Shown here: piece after piece, positions 36,755 through 46,386 of the stretch
Layout of the letters: every line of letters begins with the position of its first letter
Position numbering within the stretch: the stretch's first letter is position 1
Assembly: GCF_000423345.1 (NCBI RefSeq)
Contig: NZ_AUHU01000008.1
Coordinates: 1 to 64,000 of the forward strand
Source of the DNA: Marinimicrobium agarilyticum DSM 16975
GTDB lineage: Bacteria; Pseudomonadota; Gammaproteobacteria; Pseudomonadales; Cellvibrionaceae
Direction: 5' to 3'
DNA length: 64,000 nucleotides
Notes under the pieces: model-generated
What the model was told of the DNA's origin: nothing
What the model saw: the letters and a program-made list of their open reading frames with translations, nothing else
Databases searched by the model: none
Translations under genes and position numbers: made by a program

Positions 36755-38887
36755 ATGCCCCTTCCTCATCTACTACGGCTGTTGGTATTCGGTATTATGG
36801 CGGCCCGCTACCGCCTCAAGCTACTGGCCATTGTCGGCCTGGTCATCGTCGCGCTACTCGGTGTCACCTTCATTTCGGGAAAGGTGTACCAACATCTGGA
36901 CCGGGATCCCGACCGCGGCGCCATCGCCCTGGAAAACGGCGCTTTCGGCGAGAGCTACAACACCCCCATCTACCTGGACCAGGGCTGGAGTGCGGCAGAC
37001 ACCCTCTGGTATTACAACACCACTCAGGGCTCGGCGCTGCTTCCCTACGACCTGTTTCTCGCCCTGGAACAGAAAAACTCGGAAGAACTGTTCCGCTCCG
37101 ATCACAACATGGACCGCTACCGGTACTTGCCCCAGAAGCCTACTTTCTTCAACCCTCACGGACTGCCAGTGGGCTTTGCCAAAGAAAGTTACCAGGGAAC
37201 GGACTACGTGGGCTTCACCTGCGCCGCCTGCCACACGGGCCAGGTCAACTATCAGGGGCACGCCATTCGTATCGACGGTGGACCGGCCATGGCCGATATG
37301 GTCGGCTTCCTGCACGGGCTGGAAGCGGCCCTGACTGCGGCCCGGGACATTCCCGCCAAACAGGAGCGGATCATCGATCGCGTGCTCGTCGAAGACAACG
37401 ACTACGATAAACGCGAGGCGGTGATTGAGGACATCACCCACTGGGCCGATCAGATCCAGATGTACAACACCGTCAACCACAGTCATATCGATTACGGCTA
37501 CGCCCGCCTTGACGCCTTTGGTCGGATCTACAACCGGGTCCTCCGCCACGTGGTCAATCGCGAGCAGTTGCGCGAGCTGCTGCTCACCACCGTCAAACCC
37601 GACGACCAGTTGATGTTGACCGAAGCGCAGGTCGACCGGGTGCTCGAGGGGCTGGACCCGGCGCTGATTGACGATCGGGATTTCACTCAGGTGGTTCAGC
37701 GACTGCAATCCAGGGAAGAAGGTCTGCCCGGGCTGTCCCAGCGGGATATGCTGCGCCTGCGCAACCAATTGCTGAACGAGCCCAACGCGCCCGTGAGTTA
37801 CCCCTTTCTCTGGGACATTACCCATTCGGATTACGTGCAGTGGAACGGCCTGGCGGGCAACGCCGAGCTGGGGCCGTTGGGGCGCAATGTGGGCGAAGTC
37901 ATCGGCGTATTCGCCAAGCTCGACTGGCAGGTGAAGGAGCCGGGCTTCAGCCTGTCCGGCTGGCTTTCGGGGCAGGACAACAAACAGGAGCGCATCGAGT
38001 TCACCTCCAGCATTGACCTGGTCAATCTCCAACGACTGGAAGCCCACCTGGGCCGATTAACCTCGCCCGAATGGCCTCAGGAGATTCTGGGGGAGTTCGA
38101 TCCGGAGAAAGTCGCCCTGGGCCGACGCCTATACGCCCGCCACTGTCAGAGCTGTCACCAGATTATTGAGCCCAAAGCCTGGGACCGGGTGGCCATCTCC
38201 GATATGACCGATGTCGACGTGCTGGGCACCGACCCGACAATGGCGTACAACAGCGTCAATTACAAAGGCTACTCCGGAAACTTCAAAAATACCTACCAAA
38301 AGACCACCGTGGGCCCGCTGGTGCTGGAAACCCGGGCGCCGGCCATCCAGATCCTGACGTCCGTCACCAAAGGCGCGGTGTCCACGCCGGATGCGGACAA
38401 GAGTTGGGCGCGCCGCCGTCTGGACTGGTTCTATGTCCTGGGCTTGTCCTGGTTCGAAAACGACGTTAAATATAGCGTGAAGGCCGGTCACTACCGCCCC
38501 GATACCACTTCTCGCCCCTATGATTCACTGCTCGCTTACAAAGGCCGGCCCCTGAACGGCATCTGGGCGACCGCGCCGTATCTCCACAACGGTTCGGTCC
38601 CCACGCTCTACGACCTGTTGCTACCCTCGCGGCGCGAAGGTGACCCGGAGGAGGGCGAGTACCGACCAAAGCAATTTCAGGTCGGCAGCCGGGAGTTCGA
38701 TCCGGTCAAAGTGGGTTTTCGAACCGAGGGTTACGAAGGCTTCACCCAAACCACCCACCGCCTTGGGGACCAGAATACAGGCCACGAATATGGCGCGCGG
38801 GAAATCCGGCTGCCCAACGGCGACGTTCGCCGGGCTATGACAGAAGAGCAGCGCTGGGCGCTGGTGGAGTACCTGAAAACTCTGTGA
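36755..38887 (+). CDS. RoxA-like di-haem c-type cytochrome
   Basis: A 710-residue periplasmic di-haem cytochrome anchored or secreted through an N-terminal hydrophobic segment (about residues 25-45). The two haem-attachment motifs are CAACH at 156 and CQSCH at 464. The length and wide motif spacing match the RoxA/MauG-related group (rubber oxygenase type, often labelled di-haem cytochrome c peroxidase) and not the short 330-residue peroxidases. A C-terminal block GRPLNGIWATAPYLHNGSVP is typical of this superfamily. Substrate is unknown: oxygenase on an isoprenoid or aromatic compound, or peroxidase. The start has AAAGGAG seven bases upstream. No cytochrome-maturation genes are nearby. Confidence 0.88.
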   Translation: MPLPHLLRLLVFGIMAARYRLKLLAIVGLVIVALLGVTFISGKVYQHLDRDPDRGAIALENGAFGESYNTPIYLDQGWSAADTLWYYNTTQGSALLPYDLFLALEQKNSEELFRSDHNMDRYRYLPQKPTFFNPHGLPVGFAKESYQGTDYVGFTCAACHTGQVNYQGHAIRIDGGPAMADMVGFLHGLEAALTAARDIPAKQERIIDRVLVEDNDYDKREAVIEDITHWADQIQMYNTVNHSHIDYGYARLDAFGRIYNRVLRHVVNREQLRELLLTTVKPDDQLMLTEAQVDRVLEGLDPALIDDRDFTQVVQRLQSREEGLPGLSQRDMLRLRNQLLNEPNAPVSYPFLWDITHSDYVQWNGLAGNAELGPLGRNVGEVIGVFAKLDWQVKEPGFSLSGWLSGQDNKQERIEFTSSIDLVNLQRLEAHLGRLTSPEWPQEILGEFDPEKVALGRRLYARHCQSCHQIIEPKAWDRVAISDMTDVDVLGTDPTMAYNSVNYKGYSGNFKNTYQKTTVGPLVLETRAPAIQILTSVTKGAVSTPDADKSWARRRLDWFYVLGLSWFENDVKYSVKAGHYRPDTTSRPYDSLLAYKGRPLNGIWATAPYLHNGSVPTLYDLLLPSRREGDPEEGEYRPKQFQVGSREFDPVKVGFRTEGYEGFTQTTHRLGDQNTGHEYGAREIRLPNGDVRRAMTEEQRWALVEYLKTL

Positions 38888-38988
38888 TCCCGCCCCAAAA
38901 AGCGACTGATCCGGGGAACCTAGCTTGCCGAACACACACCAAAGGGGGTTCAATACACAACTTTTAGCGCCAGTCAGAGGTTTTTGAG

Positions 38989-40200
38989 ATGGCAGTAAGA
39001 TGTTGTTGGGGGCTGAAGCTGGCCGCGCTTTGGTCCCTTACGACGCTCGGGGCCCAGGCTGTTGGGGATGAAGGTGAGTTGTCCGACCGCCCGGTCGACT
39101 ATGTGCTGGCGACCGAGCAATACGTCGTGGAAGAGGTGATGCCCCATATCCCCGGGGCCGCCCTGGCCATTATCGCCGACGGCCAGATCGAGCTGCTCCA
39201 GGGGTACGGTGCACAGCGCAACGGCGGCTCAGAACCGATCGGGCGCCATACCGTGTTTCGACTGGCCTCGGTCTCCAAAACCATTGCCGGCACCGCCGCA
39301 GGCCTGGCGGTGCACGCCAACGATTTACACTGGGAGACGCCGGTCAAGGACCATCTGACGCTGGACTTCAGGAACCCGGAATACAGTCGGAAGATCACCC
39401 TGCAGAGCCTGCTCTCCCACACCACAGGCCTGATGCCGCAGGCGTATACCAACCTGATTGAGGCGAACGTTCCCTACCGGGAGGTCATTGACCGACTGGA
39501 CGAAGTCTCTTTCATTTGCCCGCCCTCGAGCTGCTACAGCTATCAGAACGTGGCGTTCAGTCTGGTGGGCGATGTGCTTCTGGCCGCTACCGGGGAAACT
39601 TACGAGGACTACGTCGAGCGGCGCCTGTTCGAACCCCTGGGTATGGACGATGCCTCCTTCGGGTGGAGAGCCTTCACCCAAAATGCCGATCGGGCCACAC
39701 CGCACATCAAGGTTCGCGGGCGCTGGCACCCGGTAGAGCCTTCCCCCAATTACTACCATGTGGTGCCCGCCGCCGGTGCCAACGCCAGCATCCTGGATAT
39801 GGCCCTGTGGGTTCGGGCGCAGTTGGGACAACGACCCGATGTGCTTCCCCCCGAGCTGCTGGACCAACTCCACAGCCCGCAGGTGGCCACCAGCTACCGG
39901 CAGGCCCATTACCGGGCCCACCCGGAGCTGAGCAACATCCACTACGGCCTGGGCTGGCGCCTGTTTGATTTCGGTGGAAACCGCCACTTCGTCCACCACG
40001 GCGGCTGGGTTCAGGGAACGCGCACCGAGGTGCTGTTCAACCGGGAGCACCAACTCGGATTGGTGTTTCTCTCCAACTCCGAAAACCGTTACGCTCGGGA
40101 AGTGGTGTACCGGTTCCTCGAGCTTTATACTGACTACTACCGCCAGGTCGAGGCCCCACCCCTTCTGCAACAGGCCGAGCAGTCCGACCATGATTCCTGA
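38989..40200 (+). CDS. Exported serine hydrolase, class C beta-lactamase fold
   Basis: A 403-residue periplasmic serine hydrolase with a signal peptide ending near AQA. The catalytic motifs are S94-V-S-K97, Y185-Q-N187 and a C-terminal HHGG in place of KTG, the pattern of esterase/peptidase members of the beta-lactamase superfamily (PF00144). Possible substrates are peptidoglycan peptides, esters or beta-lactams; true AmpC normally has KTG. It overlaps the next gene by 11 bases, so it probably forms an operon with the FemAB-like protein and the CPBP protein. Confidence 0.9.
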   Translation: MAVRCCWGLKLAALWSLTTLGAQAVGDEGELSDRPVDYVLATEQYVVEEVMPHIPGAALAIIADGQIELLQGYGAQRNGGSEPIGRHTVFRLASVSKTIAGTAAGLAVHANDLHWETPVKDHLTLDFRNPEYSRKITLQSLLSHTTGLMPQAYTNLIEANVPYREVIDRLDEVSFICPPSSCYSYQNVAFSLVGDVLLAATGETYEDYVERRLFEPLGMDDASFGWRAFTQNADRATPHIKVRGRWHPVEPSPNYYHVVPAAGANASILDMALWVRAQLGQRPDVLPPELLDQLHSPQVATSYRQAHYRAHPELSNIHYGLGWRLFDFGGNRHFVHHGGWVQGTRTEVLFNREHQLGLVFLSNSENRYAREVVYRFLELYTDYYRQVEAPPLLQQAEQSDHDS

Positions 40201-41326
40201 ATTTATCGACCAGATTCGCGACGTTCCCGCCCAAGATTGGGACCGCCTGCTGCCCTCGGATTATCCTTTCGCCCGGCATGCGTTCCTCTCGGCGCTGGAA
40301 GACAGTGGCAGCGTGGGCGCCCGAAGCGGTTGGCGCCCCCGGCACCTGCTGCTTCGGGACGACCAAGGCCAACTGCGGGCGGCGATGCCGCTCTATCTCA
40401 AGGATCACTCCTACGGCGAGTATGTGTTTGATTGGGGTTGGGCCCAGGCCTACACCGAACACGGGCTGAACTACTATCCGAAACTGGTCGCCGCCATTCC
40501 TTTCACCCCCTGCACCGGCCCCCGTTTATTGGCCGGTGGCGAAGAGGCACGGTGGGTACCCCCTGCCGTGGCCGCCCTGGATCAATTAAGCTCCGACACC
40601 GGCGCCTCCGGCTGGCACTGCCTGTTTCCCTGCGAAGGGGAGGCGGCGGCCTGGCGGAAGGCCTCACTGGCGGAGCGCACCGGCTGTCAATTTCACTGGT
40701 TTAACCGGGGCTACCGGGACTTCGAGGATTTCCTGGGGGCGCTCAGTTCACGGAAACGCAAAAATCTGCGCAAGGAGCGCCGCCAGGTCAAAGAGCAGGG
40801 TATCGAGTTTCTGTGGAAAGAGGGCACCGATATAAGCCAGGCGGACTGGGCTCTGTTTTACGGCCTGTACCAGCTCACCTACCTCAAGCGTAGCGGCCAC
40901 GGCGGCTACCTGACTTCAGACTTTTTTACCCTGATCGGCGAGTATCTGCCGGAGCAGCTGTTGATGGTGCAGGCGTTCAAGGAGGGGCAGGCCATTGCCG
41001 CCGCTCTGTTTCTGTTCGACCGGACCACCCTCTACGGCCGCTACTGGGGCTGTCGGGAGGAGTACGAATTTCTCCATTTTGAAACCTGCTACTACCAGGG
41101 GCTGGATTTCGCGCTGGCCCGTGGGCTGCAACGTTTTGATGGTGGCGCCCAGGGCGAGCACAAGCTGGCGCGGGGCTTCGAGCCGCAACTGACGCTGTCT
41201 TTTCACCGTTTGCGTGAACCCGCTTTCCAGGCGGCAGTCGAGGATTTTGTCGAGCGCGAACGGGTGCAAGTGCTGGGTTATCGCAACGAGGCGCGGGCCC
41301 ATTTGCCCTATCGCCGGAACGATTAA
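40190..41326 (+). CDS. FemAB/GNAT-like acyltransferase (PF04339 type)
   Basis: A 378-residue protein of the PF04339 group (DUF482), a two-GNAT-fold family related to FemAB aminoacyltransferases. Recognisable blocks are HAFLSALEDSGSVG near the start, GYRDFEDFLGALSSRKRKNL in the middle, and the C-terminal FEPQLTLSFHRL. The start at ATG 40190 lies inside the serine hydrolase gene; the upstream part of the open frame is shadow. The family is widespread and uncharacterised; aminoacyl or acyl transfer is inferred from fold. Confidence 0.9.
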   Translation: MIPEFIDQIRDVPAQDWDRLLPSDYPFARHAFLSALEDSGSVGARSGWRPRHLLLRDDQGQLRAAMPLYLKDHSYGEYVFDWGWAQAYTEHGLNYYPKLVAAIPFTPCTGPRLLAGGEEARWVPPAVAALDQLSSDTGASGWHCLFPCEGEAAAWRKASLAERTGCQFHWFNRGYRDFEDFLGALSSRKRKNLRKERRQVKEQGIEFLWKEGTDISQADWALFYGLYQLTYLKRSGHGGYLTSDFFTLIGEYLPEQLLMVQAFKEGQAIAAALFLFDRTTLYGRYWGCREEYEFLHFETCYYQGLDFALARGLQRFDGGAQGEHKLARGFEPQLTLSFHRLREPAFQAAVEDFVERERVQVLGYRNEARAHLPYRRND

Positions 41327-41391
41327 TGGCTTGGGCTGGCCGGGGTCGCCTAAATCCGGTTAAATACCCGCTCCGGTCCGGTGACCGGGTA

Positions 41392-42273
41392 ATGACCACC
41401 CAATCCGAACCTGTGTCCGCACCCATGCCCAAGCCACGACTGCACCCCGGCCGAATTCTCGACATTCTCGACATTCTCGATGACATTGATCAGGGCCCCG
41501 AATCCTACACATTGAGCCGCCCCGCCGCCCTGCGGCGGGTGTTTGTCACCCTGGCCAGCGTCTGTGTCGGCCTGCTGATTCTGCACTACGCCAAAAACTC
41601 CTACCTGCTATATAACGGCCTGGCGGCTTTGGGCGAGTGGCGTGGGCAGGGCCCGGGGGCCTATACCGCCTGGTTGCGCGAGTCCCAGTGGCGGTCACTG
41701 ATCGGCTACGCCTGGTGGACCGGCTGGCACCTGATCTGCTTTGTGCTGCTGCCGTGGCTGGTGATCCGGTTCGTCTGGAAGTTGCCGATGGCGGAGTTCG
41801 GCTGGCGCTGGGGGGAAACCCATCGGCACTGGGCGGGGTATCTGCTACTGCTCAGTCCCATTCTGTTTTTCGTGTTCCTGGTGAGCCAGGGAGAAGACTT
41901 CGTCAATCACTACCCCTTTTACCAACATGCCGGGCGAAGCTGGCTGGACTTTCTCGCCTGGGAAGCCCTGTACATGACCCAGTTTGTAGTGCTCGAGTTT
42001 TTCTTCCGGGGCTATATCCTGCAGGCGTTGCGCCCGGCGCTGGGTGCCAATGCCATCTGGATCATGTGCGTTCCCTACCTGATGATTCACTTTCCCAAGC
42101 TCTGGCTGGAGGCCACCGGAGCCATTTTGTTTGGGCTGTTTCTGGGGATTCTGGCGCTGCGTTCGCGCTCGATCTGGGGCGGGGTGTTGGTACACGCCGG
42201 CGTAGCGCTAAGTATGGACATGGCGGCCCTGCTGCAGAAGGGCCAGTGGCCCACGCAATGGTGGCCTTTCTAG
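41392..42273 (+). CDS. CPBP-family intramembrane protease-like protein
   Basis: A 293-residue membrane protein with about six hydrophobic segments. The C-terminal part carries the CPBP (CAAX/bacteriocin-processing) pattern: a Glu followed by FFFRG (in LEFFFRGYILQ), a His in YLMIHFPKLW and a final HAGVALSMD. The first Glu of the usual EE pair is Leu, as in some members. The N-terminal tail has a short tandem ILDILDILDDID. ATG 41326, overlapping the previous stop region, would add 22 unlikely residues; neither start has a strong Shine-Dalgarno. Proteolytic activity is inferred. Confidence 0.85.
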   Translation: MTTQSEPVSAPMPKPRLHPGRILDILDILDDIDQGPESYTLSRPAALRRVFVTLASVCVGLLILHYAKNSYLLYNGLAALGEWRGQGPGAYTAWLRESQWRSLIGYAWWTGWHLICFVLLPWLVIRFVWKLPMAEFGWRWGETHRHWAGYLLLLSPILFFVFLVSQGEDFVNHYPFYQHAGRSWLDFLAWEALYMTQFVVLEFFFRGYILQALRPALGANAIWIMCVPYLMIHFPKLWLEATGAILFGLFLGILALRSRSIWGGVLVHAGVALSMDMAALLQKGQWPTQWWPF

Positions 42274-42295
42274 AGCCACGATCAGGCCCTTACTT

Positions 42296-44767
42296 CTATT
42301 GGAAGAGCGCCCCCTGGGGCGGCTCATCCGGGGAGGCACTCAGCCACTCGGTGGCGGCACCGGCGGAGAGGGGACGGGCGAAATGGTAACCCTGGCCCAA
42401 CTCGCAACCGAGCTCCACAAGCTTTTGGGCCACTTCCGGGGTTTCAATGCCCTCGGCAATCACTCCCAACTCCAGGGCGTGAGCCATGGAAATGATCGCG
42501 CGCACCAGATGCAGACCCGTGCTTTCTTCCAGTTTGGCGGTAAAGCTCTGATCGATTTTCAACACCTCCAGCGGAAAGCGCTGAAGGTAACTGAGTGACG
42601 AGTAGCCGGTGCCAAAATCGTCCACCATGATGCCACAACCCATATCCAGTAACTGTTGCATGCGCTCGATCACCTGCGGGTTGTCGTCCACCAGAATCCC
42701 TTCCGTCAGCTCCAGTTTGAGCTGCCCCGGCTGTACGCCATGCTGGGCTACCGCCGCACCCACGGTGGTGATCAAACCGGCCTGAAAGAACTGCACGCTG
42801 GAGAGGTTCACACTGACGTAGAACGACTGAGGCCCCATGGCCGCCCGGCGCCACTCACCGATCTGTCGGCAAGCCTCGCGCAACACCCAATCACCCAGCG
42901 GGTTGATCAGGCCGGTCTCTTCTGCCAGCCCGATAAATTCCCCCGGGGCCACCAATGTCCCATCGCTCTGACGCCAGCGCACCAGTGCTTCAAAGCCGCG
43001 CAGCTCACCGCCTGGCAGATGCACAATGGGCTGGTACAACAGCTCAAAGGCACCGTCCTTCAACGCCTGGCGCAAATCGCGCTCCAGTTCGAGGTGGCGT
43101 TGGGCGCTCTGGTGCATTTCGCGGTCAAACACGCAGGTGCTGCCCGGGCCTTCGCGCTTGGCCACGTCTTTGGCCAGCGTCGCGTCGCGGTAAAGCTGCT
43201 CGGCGTCGACGTAGCGAGGCTGGAAGGGGGCAATCCCGACACTCAGGGACAGAAAAAACTCCTGCTCCCCGAGCCGGAAAGCCTGCTCGAAGCTCTGGTG
43301 CAGGCGCTTGGCTTCGCGCTCCACCTGCTGTACCCGAGCGGCCCCTTCAAACAACAAAGCAAACTCATCGCCCCCCACGCGGGAAACCAGAAGAGCTTTG
43401 GGCAAAGCCGACTTGATCCGGCGAGCGATCACTTTCAGCAACTGATCGCCCTTGCTCAGTCCGAAGTTGTCATTAATGAGTTTGAACCGGTTCACATCGA
43501 CGAACATCACGGCAAAGGCGTCCGGGGAGCTTGCCTGGGCATCTTCCGCCTGCATTAGCGCATTCAACCGATTCATGAAGAATTTTCGATTGGGTAGATC
43601 CGTGAGCGGATCATTGAAGGCGAGGTAACGGAGCTCCTGCTCCATCTGCTTGCGCTCGGTGATGTCAAAGGCGCTACCCAGGTAGCGGCTTTCCCCGTCG
43701 CCATGCAGCCGACTCAGGGTGATGTAGAGCCAGCGGTGAGCGCCGCCCTTGGTGGTAATAAAGGTTTCCCTGAACAGGTGGTCCTCCGACGCCTGTCGCG
43801 CCAATTCCACGCCCGGTTCGAACCCGAGCAGATCCGCCACCGGCATCTGATACAGTTCACCTTCGCTGTAGCCGGTAATGTCCCTCATGGCGGGATTGAT
43901 GTAGTCAAAGGCCTTATCGCAGGTGAAGATGCCGCTTTCACTGGTTTCAGCCAACAATTCGAAACGCCGTTCGCTACTGCTCAGCGAGCGGATAATATGA
44001 CTGAAGCGCCGATCCACCATGACCGCCAAGAGTAACAACGCCACGATGATCACCACCGCGACCGCGATCAGCGCACCCAGGACCTGATGGTCCATCTGCA
44101 GTCCGGTCAACACCTTTTCCGGCTTGAGGTAAAAACGCGTGGCCGCCATCGCCACGTAGTGCATGCTGGTGACTGCCAGCCCCAACAGCACAGCGCCCAC
44201 CAGATAAGCCAGCCAGCGGCGCCGGTTTCGCTTCAGCAGCAACAGATTGCTCGCCAGTCCCAGCCAGGCCACGACCACCGCCAGCACCACCGACAGTCCA
44301 AACAGCCCCGGTCGGTAGCGCATATCCACCGGCGCCATCAACGCCTCCATACCCACATAGTGCATCGCGCCCACGCCCAGACCCAAACATACCGACGCCA
44401 ATACCAGACGCTGTGAACGGGGAATTTTCAGACGAGCGCAGACAAAGGTGCCTGCCACTCCCAAGGCGATGGGGAAAACAGAAAGTAAAGTGATGGCCGG
44501 GTCATAGGTGACCGGTACCGGGAGGCGGTGCGCAAGCATGGCGGTAAAGTGCATGGACCAGACACCACAGCCCATGGCCAGAGCGCCGGCGAGCACCCAG
44601 CCAATACCGGCGCGGGCCGAGCGCGCCGCTCGATAGCGCTCCAGCACCGGTAGCAAGGTGGAAGCGGCCAACACCGACAGGGTGACCGCCAGCGCCAGCA
44701 GCCCGAAGTGGTGGTGAGCGACCAAAGGCTCCAACTGATCGGGATGGGGTTCAAACCGCCAAAACAT
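42296..44767 (-). CDS. MHYT-PAS-GGDEF-EAL cyclic-di-GMP protein
   Basis: An 823-residue membrane protein. Seven hydrophobic segments hold three MHYT-type motifs (SMHFTAML, AMHYVGME, SMHYVAMA), a putative copper/redox or gas-sensing domain. A PAS domain follows (about 265-375), then GGDEF with intact GGDEF in RVGGDEFALL (about 470), then EAL with FEALVRW, LELTEG, DDFGTGYSSL and AEGIET all in place. The inhibitory RxxD site five residues before GGDEF is missing. Both synthesis and hydrolysis of c-di-GMP are possible, so the net direction cannot be told from sequence. Confidence 0.95.
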   Translation of the reverse strand: MFWRFEPHPDQLEPLVAHHHFGLLALAVTLSVLAASTLLPVLERYRAARSARAGIGWVLAGALAMGCGVWSMHFTAMLAHRLPVPVTYDPAITLLSVFPIALGVAGTFVCARLKIPRSQRLVLASVCLGLGVGAMHYVGMEALMAPVDMRYRPGLFGLSVVLAVVVAWLGLASNLLLLKRNRRRWLAYLVGAVLLGLAVTSMHYVAMAATRFYLKPEKVLTGLQMDHQVLGALIAVAVVIIVALLLLAVMVDRRFSHIIRSLSSSERRFELLAETSESGIFTCDKAFDYINPAMRDITGYSEGELYQMPVADLLGFEPGVELARQASEDHLFRETFITTKGGAHRWLYITLSRLHGDGESRYLGSAFDITERKQMEQELRYLAFNDPLTDLPNRKFFMNRLNALMQAEDAQASSPDAFAVMFVDVNRFKLINDNFGLSKGDQLLKVIARRIKSALPKALLVSRVGGDEFALLFEGAARVQQVEREAKRLHQSFEQAFRLGEQEFFLSLSVGIAPFQPRYVDAEQLYRDATLAKDVAKREGPGSTCVFDREMHQSAQRHLELERDLRQALKDGAFELLYQPIVHLPGGELRGFEALVRWRQSDGTLVAPGEFIGLAEETGLINPLGDWVLREACRQIGEWRRAAMGPQSFYVSVNLSSVQFFQAGLITTVGAAVAQHGVQPGQLKLELTEGILVDDNPQVIERMQQLLDMGCGIMVDDFGTGYSSLSYLQRFPLEVLKIDQSFTAKLEESTGLHLVRAIISMAHALELGVIAEGIETPEVAQKLVELGCELGQGYHFARPLSAGAATEWLSASPDEPPQGALFQ

Positions 44768-44856
44768 ACATCAACCCATCATTTATGATTGTTGTCGCTG
44801 TGAGGCCAGGGTCCTGTCCAGCTCACCAGTCTGTTGGAAAACAGTGCCTGCGAGAT

Positions 44857-45672
44857 TCAGTTTAGAAAGCGCGTCAACGCCTCCTGTTTGTCGCTATCCT
44901 GGTCCACAAAACGCACGATCAGGCGTATCACTTGGGTATTCGGTGAGGTCTCCCCCGCCTGAAGGCTGTGAATGTACCCGTTGAGCTGCGAGGGTGCCCC
45001 CGCCTGATCGGGCTCAATATCCGCTACGACGGGGTCAAACAGACGGGGCAGGGTCTCGCTCCGCTGACACAGGACTGTCATCGCCTCCAGCGATAGCTCC
45101 CGCAATACGCAACGCAACGTCTCGCCCCGGTTTCCGACCCGCAGTTGAGCCCGCCCCTTGAGCTTCTTGGATTTGGCCGGGGCGTCGTTCCTGACGGGCT
45201 CCGGAGCACTCGCGCCGCGCCCACCGGTCAGCACACTGATCGATTCAGCGGCCAAGCCCTGGCCGCCAGCCTGCGGCCCTGCCTTGGGGATTTTACCGAT
45301 GCGTGCCAGCTGTTTGCCCACTTTGCGCAGCAGCTCTTCCGGGGTGAAGGGCTTGACCAGATAATCCGAGGCCCCGGCTTCCACAGCCTTCACCACATGA
45401 TTTCGATCGCCCCGGCTGGTGACCATGATAAACGGCAGGTCGCCCCCGTCGGGTTGAGCCCGCAGGTGGCGCAGGAGTTCCTCACCGCTCATATTGGGCA
45501 TTTCCCAATCCGAAAGGATCAGGTCCATCCGCTTTTGCTTGAGCGCTGCCAGCGCCCGGTTGCCATCGGCGGCCTCTGAGACCTCCACACCGGGAATACG
45601 CTCACGCAAATGCTTTTTCACCATGTCGCGAATAAAACTGGCGTCATCCACCACCAGAATACGAATTGCCAT
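44857..45672 (-). CDS. Response regulator with C-terminal PilZ-like domain
   Basis: A 271-residue protein: CheY-like receiver (acidic pair D9-D10, phospho-acceptor D55 in ILSDWEMPNMSG, Lys in YLVKPFTPEE), a Pro/Gly/Ala linker (about 125-165), then a PilZ-like domain (KLKGRAQLRVGN followed by a beta-rich region with LRELSLEAM). The canonical c-di-GMP-binding RxxxR is not clear, so ligand binding is unproven. The ATG at 45672 was chosen because the receiver starts there; the open frame upstream is not homologous. Upstream is the large MHYT protein on the same strand. Confidence 0.88.
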   Translation of the reverse strand: MAIRILVVDDASFIRDMVKKHLRERIPGVEVSEAADGNRALAALKQKRMDLILSDWEMPNMSGEELLRHLRAQPDGGDLPFIMVTSRGDRNHVVKAVEAGASDYLVKPFTPEELLRKVGKQLARIGKIPKAGPQAGGQGLAAESISVLTGGRGASAPEPVRNDAPAKSKKLKGRAQLRVGNRGETLRCVLRELSLEAMTVLCQRSETLPRLFDPVVADIEPDQAGAPSQLNGYIHSLQAGETSPNTQVIRLIVRFVDQDSDKQEALTRFLN

Positions 45673-45841
45673 GCGACCACTCTCTTGTTGGATCTGAAGG
45701 CTTGCTGGACCCGATAAGCTGACTTGAGCCCACTGAAACGACTCGCAGGACGTCCTCTCGGCGTATGTTACCCGGAATGACACCGGAAACAACGGAAAAC
45801 CTTATTTAAGGGTAGACGATGTCGGGCTTTTTGGGCAGTGA

Positions 45842-46228
45842 CTAACCGGCGGTATGATAGCGCAAGGTGGGGGTTTGCTCGGCGGGGGCAGCGCTGGCAG
45901 GCAGGGTGGGAGACTGGCTCGCTTCCACCGCCGCGCGCATCCAGTAGATCAACTCGGCGGAGTCTTCCAGAACCGCTTCGGGTAACTGATAAAAGTGGCA
46001 GTCGGACAGAGCCGCGACCCGGGGATGGAGCATCGGCATGGAGCGCTGCCGGTAGGGCTGCACCGAATCCTCGTCCACACGGAAGTACAGGCGATCATTG
46101 GCCATCACGGCAAACAGCTGGTGCTGGTGATAGAGCCCGACTCCGGTAAAAATCCGGCGATACGACACCGGAGCCACCTCAGACAGATGGTGCAGGGCAC
46201 GACTCAGAGCGTGATGGCTGACGGACAA
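45842..46228 (-). CDS. TfoX/Sxy N-terminal domain protein
   Basis: A 128-residue protein matching the N-terminal domain of TfoX/Sxy competence regulators, with the block RRIFTGVGLY, then LFAVMANDRLYFRVDE. The C-terminal helical domain of full-length TfoX is missing; instead there is a low-complexity Ala/Pro tail. Such single-domain proteins are common and not shown to control competence. A role in CRP-dependent gene activation, known for Sxy in Haemophilus, is only a possibility here. Confidence 0.85.
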   Translation of the reverse strand: MSVSHHALSRALHHLSEVAPVSYRRIFTGVGLYHQHQLFAVMANDRLYFRVDEDSVQPYRQRSMPMLHPRVAALSDCHFYQLPEAVLEDSAELIYWMRAAVEASQSPTLPASAAPAEQTPTLRYHTAG

Positions 46229-46386
46229 GGGTCACTTCCTTTGGTTATGCAGTGAATGGAGAAACCGTCAGCGCATTAGAGGGTGGACGGCGACGCAAGT
46301 TTCCTGACCTGCATCACAATTTTACCTATCACGTCGTCAAATGTAACGTGACACTAAGATCATTTTGTTGTTTAGAAAATGTGTTT

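Noticed and set aside
36854-38047. Minus-strand open frame of 397 codons opposite the di-haem cytochrome
   Set aside because: Antisense to a gene with two haem motifs and a good ribosome site; composition is that of a shadow.
41456-41490. Short tandem ATTCTCGAC repeat coding for ILDILD near the start of the CPBP gene
   Set aside because: Only two and a half copies of nine bases inside a coding region; may vary by slippage but no sign of function.
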